Notes under the pieces: model-generated
Databases searched by the model: none
Told to the model about the DNA's origin: nothing
The model's input: the letters and a program-made list of their open reading frames with translations, nothing else
Origin: Devosia ginsengisoli
Lineage (GTDB): Bacteria; Pseudomonadota; Alphaproteobacteria; Rhizobiales; Devosiaceae
Assembly: GCF_024707105.1 (NCBI RefSeq)
Contig: NZ_JANQAJ010000012.1
Span: 62,001-126,000, forward strand
Length of the DNA stretch: 64,000 bases
Reading direction: 5' to 3'
Position numbers and translations under genes: made by a program
In this document: piece after piece, positions 62,247-64,000 of the stretch
Layout: each line of letters begins with the position of its first letter
How positions within the stretch are numbered: position 1 is the first letter of the stretch

Positions 62247-63260
62247 GTGTCAGTTCTGACGCAGATGAAAGAAGCGCCGCTGGCCAATCCCATCGAGCGA
62301 CTGCTCGAAGCGACTGAAGCCGATATGGCCAGGGTCAACACGCTCATCGTGAGCCGCGCCGACTCCCATGTGGACATGGTGCCGGAGCTCGCCCGCTATC
62401 TCATCGAGAGCGGCGGCAAGCGCCTGCGCCCCATGCTGACGGTTGCTGCCGCACAGCTATTCGGCAAGGGCACCGGCTCGGCCATCAATTTCGCGGCCGC
62501 CGTCGAATTCATGCATAATGCCACCCTGCTCCACGACGATGTGGTCGATGAGAGCGACATGCGCCGCAGCAAGCCTGCCGCCCGCATGGTCTGGGGCAAC
62601 AAGGCCTCCATCCTGGTCGGCGACTTCCTGCTCGGCCAGGCCTTCATGATGATGGTGGAAACCGGCGATATCGCCGCGCTCGGCGTCTTGTCGGCCGCGT
62701 CAGCCGTGATGGCCGAGGGCGAAGTGTTCCAGCTCGCCAAGACCGGCGATCTCACCACGACGCCGGCCGACTATGCCGAAGTCATCCGCGCCAAGACCGC
62801 CGTGCTGTTCGAGGCGGCCTGTGAAGTGGGCGCCATGTCCGGCGGGGCCGACGCGGTCGGCCGCAAGGCGCTGGCCCGTTACGGGCTCGAACTGGGCAAT
62901 GCGTTCCAACTGGTCGACGACGCGCTCGACTATGGCGGGCAGACCGGTACGCTGGGCAAGAATACCGGTGACGACCTGCGCGAGGGCAAGATGACTCTGC
63001 CGATCATCCTGGCGCTGACCGAAGGCAGCGAAGCCGAGCGCGCCACCATCACCGCCGCCCTGGGCGATGCCGAGGCCAGTGCCGAACAGGTGGCCGACGT
63101 GGTCGCGATTCTGGAGCGCCACAAGACGCTGGCCCGCACGCTGGACCAGGCCCATGCCCATGCCCGCTCGGCCCAGCAGGCGCTGGACGTCCTGCCGGCT
63201 TCGGACATGCGGTCGCTATTGAGCGATGTCGTGGAATTCAGCGTGTTGCGGGCCTATTAG
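62247..63260 (+). CDS. ispB: Polyprenyl diphosphate synthase (octaprenyl/decaprenyl type)
   Basis: 337 residues from a GTG at 62247 (an internal ATG at 62265 is an alternative). Prenyltransferase motifs: GGKRLRPMLTVAAAQLFG, the first DDxxD as LLHDDVVDESDMRR, and the second in NAFQLVDDALDYGG. GKNTGDDLREGKMTLPIILAL matches the C-terminus. It elongates FPP to the side chain of ubiquinone. Divergent from the methyltransferase gene (96 bases) and convergent with ispE. Confidence 0.94.
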   Translation: MSVLTQMKEAPLANPIERLLEATEADMARVNTLIVSRADSHVDMVPELARYLIESGGKRLRPMLTVAAAQLFGKGTGSAINFAAAVEFMHNATLLHDDVVDESDMRRSKPAARMVWGNKASILVGDFLLGQAFMMMVETGDIAALGVLSAASAVMAEGEVFQLAKTGDLTTTPADYAEVIRAKTAVLFEAACEVGAMSGGADAVGRKALARYGLELGNAFQLVDDALDYGGQTGTLGKNTGDDLREGKMTLPIILALTEGSEAERATITAALGDAEASAEQVADVVAILERHKTLARTLDQAHAHARSAQQALDVLPASDMRSLLSDVVEFSVLRAY

Positions 63261-63266
63261 GACACC

Positions 63267-63398
63267 GTGCCACGCCCTCGTGGTTCGAGGCGCTGAAGAA
63301 GCGCACCGCACCATGAGGGCTACTGGAACACCAAGCTAGAAGTAGCCCTCATGGTGAGGCGGGAGCGCAGCGACCCTCGAACCACGAGGGCGTGGCAC
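63267..63398. repeat. Nested inverted-repeat element between ispB and ispE
   Basis: Outer arms of 24 bp at 63267-63290 and 63375-63398 are perfect complements (GTGCCACGCCCTCGTGGTTC... and its reverse). Inner arms of 16 bp (63309-63324 and 63341-63356, CACCATGAGGGCTACT and reverse) enclose a 16-base loop. Such double palindromes are typical of dispersed repetitive elements in alphaproteobacteria and would form a long cruciform or a strong bidirectional terminator. The right arm touches the ispE stop codon. Confidence 0.85.
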
Positions 63399-64000
63399 TA
63401 AGGCAATATCAGCGGCGCTGCCGCGACCCAGTGATCTGGATGAGCCGCCCGCATCACCTGCGCGGCCTGATGCGCCTGGCCGGATGACCCAAACAATCCG
63501 AACACGGTCGCGCCCGAGCCCGACATGCGCGCCAGCATGCAACCCTGCGTTTCCGCCAGTTGCACCACGATATCGCCGATAACAGGCACCAGCTTCACCG
63601 CCGGCGGCTGCAGGTCGTTGCGCGTTTCAGCCAGCCAGATGCCCAATTGCGCCGGCCGGGTCAGCGGGGTCGGCAGTTCGGGCAGCGGATAGTTGTCATG
63701 CGCCCGCAGACGCCGGAACACGTCGGCCGTTGCCAGCGGCACCATGGGATTGACCAGCACGATATGGCAGGCCGGGAATTCCGGCAGCGGCGCCAGCACT
63801 TCGCCCACGCCCCGCGCCACCAGGGGCGTCGAAACCAGGCAGGCGGGCACATCGGCGCCCAGCCCCGCCGCCATGTCGGCCAGTTCGGCCAAAATAATCG
63901 GCCGGTTCGATAGTCCGGCCATCAGCCGCAAAGCGGCCGCCGCGTCGGCCGAGCCGCCGCCAATACCCGCCGCCACCGGCAGATTCTTGGTGAGATGCAG
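63398..64000 (-). CDS. ispE: 4-diphosphocytidyl-2-C-methyl-D-erythritol kinase (partial, N-terminus outside window)
   Basis: The C-terminal 200 residues are present. The GHMP kinase ATP loop reads NLPVAAGIGGGSADAAAAL, and LGADVPACLVSTPLVARGVGEVL and CMLARMSGSGATVFGLF are the later family motifs. It phosphorylates CDP-ME in the MEP pathway, the same pathway as ispH in this window. The start is beyond position 64000. Confidence 0.95.
   Translation of the reverse strand: MHLTKNLPVAAGIGGGSADAAAALRLMAGLSNRPIILAELADMAAGLGADVPACLVSTPLVARGVGEVLAPLPEFPACHIVLVNPMVPLATADVFRRLRAHDNYPLPELPTPLTRPAQLGIWLAETRNDLQPPAVKLVPVIGDIVVQLAETQGCMLARMSGSGATVFGLFGSSGQAHQAAQVMRAAHPDHWVAAAPLILP

Noticed and set aside
1..64000. 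CRISPR arrays, insertion sequences, prophage or rRNA genes
   Set aside because: I found no array of regularly spaced repeats, no transposase, integrase or phage structural gene, and no rRNA-like stretch. The repeats seen are short palindromic elements.

Overview
The window is GC-rich bacterial chromosome, densely coded on both strands. It has no prophage, insertion sequence, rRNA or CRISPR array that I can recognise. The gene content points to an alphaproteobacterium of the order Hyphomicrobiales (Rhizobiales), plausibly a Devosia-like genus. Evidence for this is the divergent pcaQ / pcaDCHGB cluster with a PcaQ-type LysR box, the fabI - phosphatase - aroC and xseB - tlyA neighbourhoods, a TIGR02301 protein, and LemA/DUF2207 genes between glyQ and glyS. 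The genus is an inference.

Positions 1-16071 are an accessory catabolic region made of two modules, each with its own tripartite tricarboxylate (TTT) uptake system and IclR regulator. Module A (1-6853) has a TctB/TctC pair, a short-chain dehydrogenase, a DUF849 beta-keto acid cleavage enzyme, a cupin-like protein, an IclR regulator, a SnoaL-like protein and an HpcH/HpaI aldolase. Every promoter region in it carries one or two copies of the spaced palindrome TTTC-N7-GAAA (six copies), which I propose as the operator of its IclR protein. Module B (6967-16071) has TctC-TctB-TctA, a DapA-family aldolase or dehydratase, DhaK and DhaL kinase subunits, a second IclR regulator, an RraA-like aldolase, a FadR-type regulator and an SDR. 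The substrates of both modules are unknown.

After a tRNA-Gln / tRNA-Pro pair comes the protocatechuate branch of the beta-ketoadipate pathway (16641-21305). The rest is mostly core: nucleoside hydrolase, MarR and receiver proteins, BioY, M48 peptidase, PdxH, DnaJ, TsaC, histone-deacetylase-like hydrolase, XseB, SCO1, TlyA, AroC, FabI, an FAD oxidase, SRAP, NUDIX, dihydroorotase, YgfZ, a SleB-type hydrolase, a short PPDK-like protein, IspH, RNase HI, both glycyl-tRNA synthetase subunits, LemA/DUF2207, Rnk, a tRNA methyltransferase, a polyprenyl synthase and a partial IspE. Two toxin-antitoxin pairs (VapBC, ParDE) and a nucleotidyltransferase gene with its own repeated operator look like small insertions.

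Seven genes are broken by single-base indels, and four of the seven lie in runs of G or C. The set includes the normally essential tsaC, and the tRNA-Gln acceptor stem also seems to carry an extra G. Consensus errors in this sequence are therefore a better explanation than gene decay, and the 'pseudogene' labels below mean only that the frame is broken as given.
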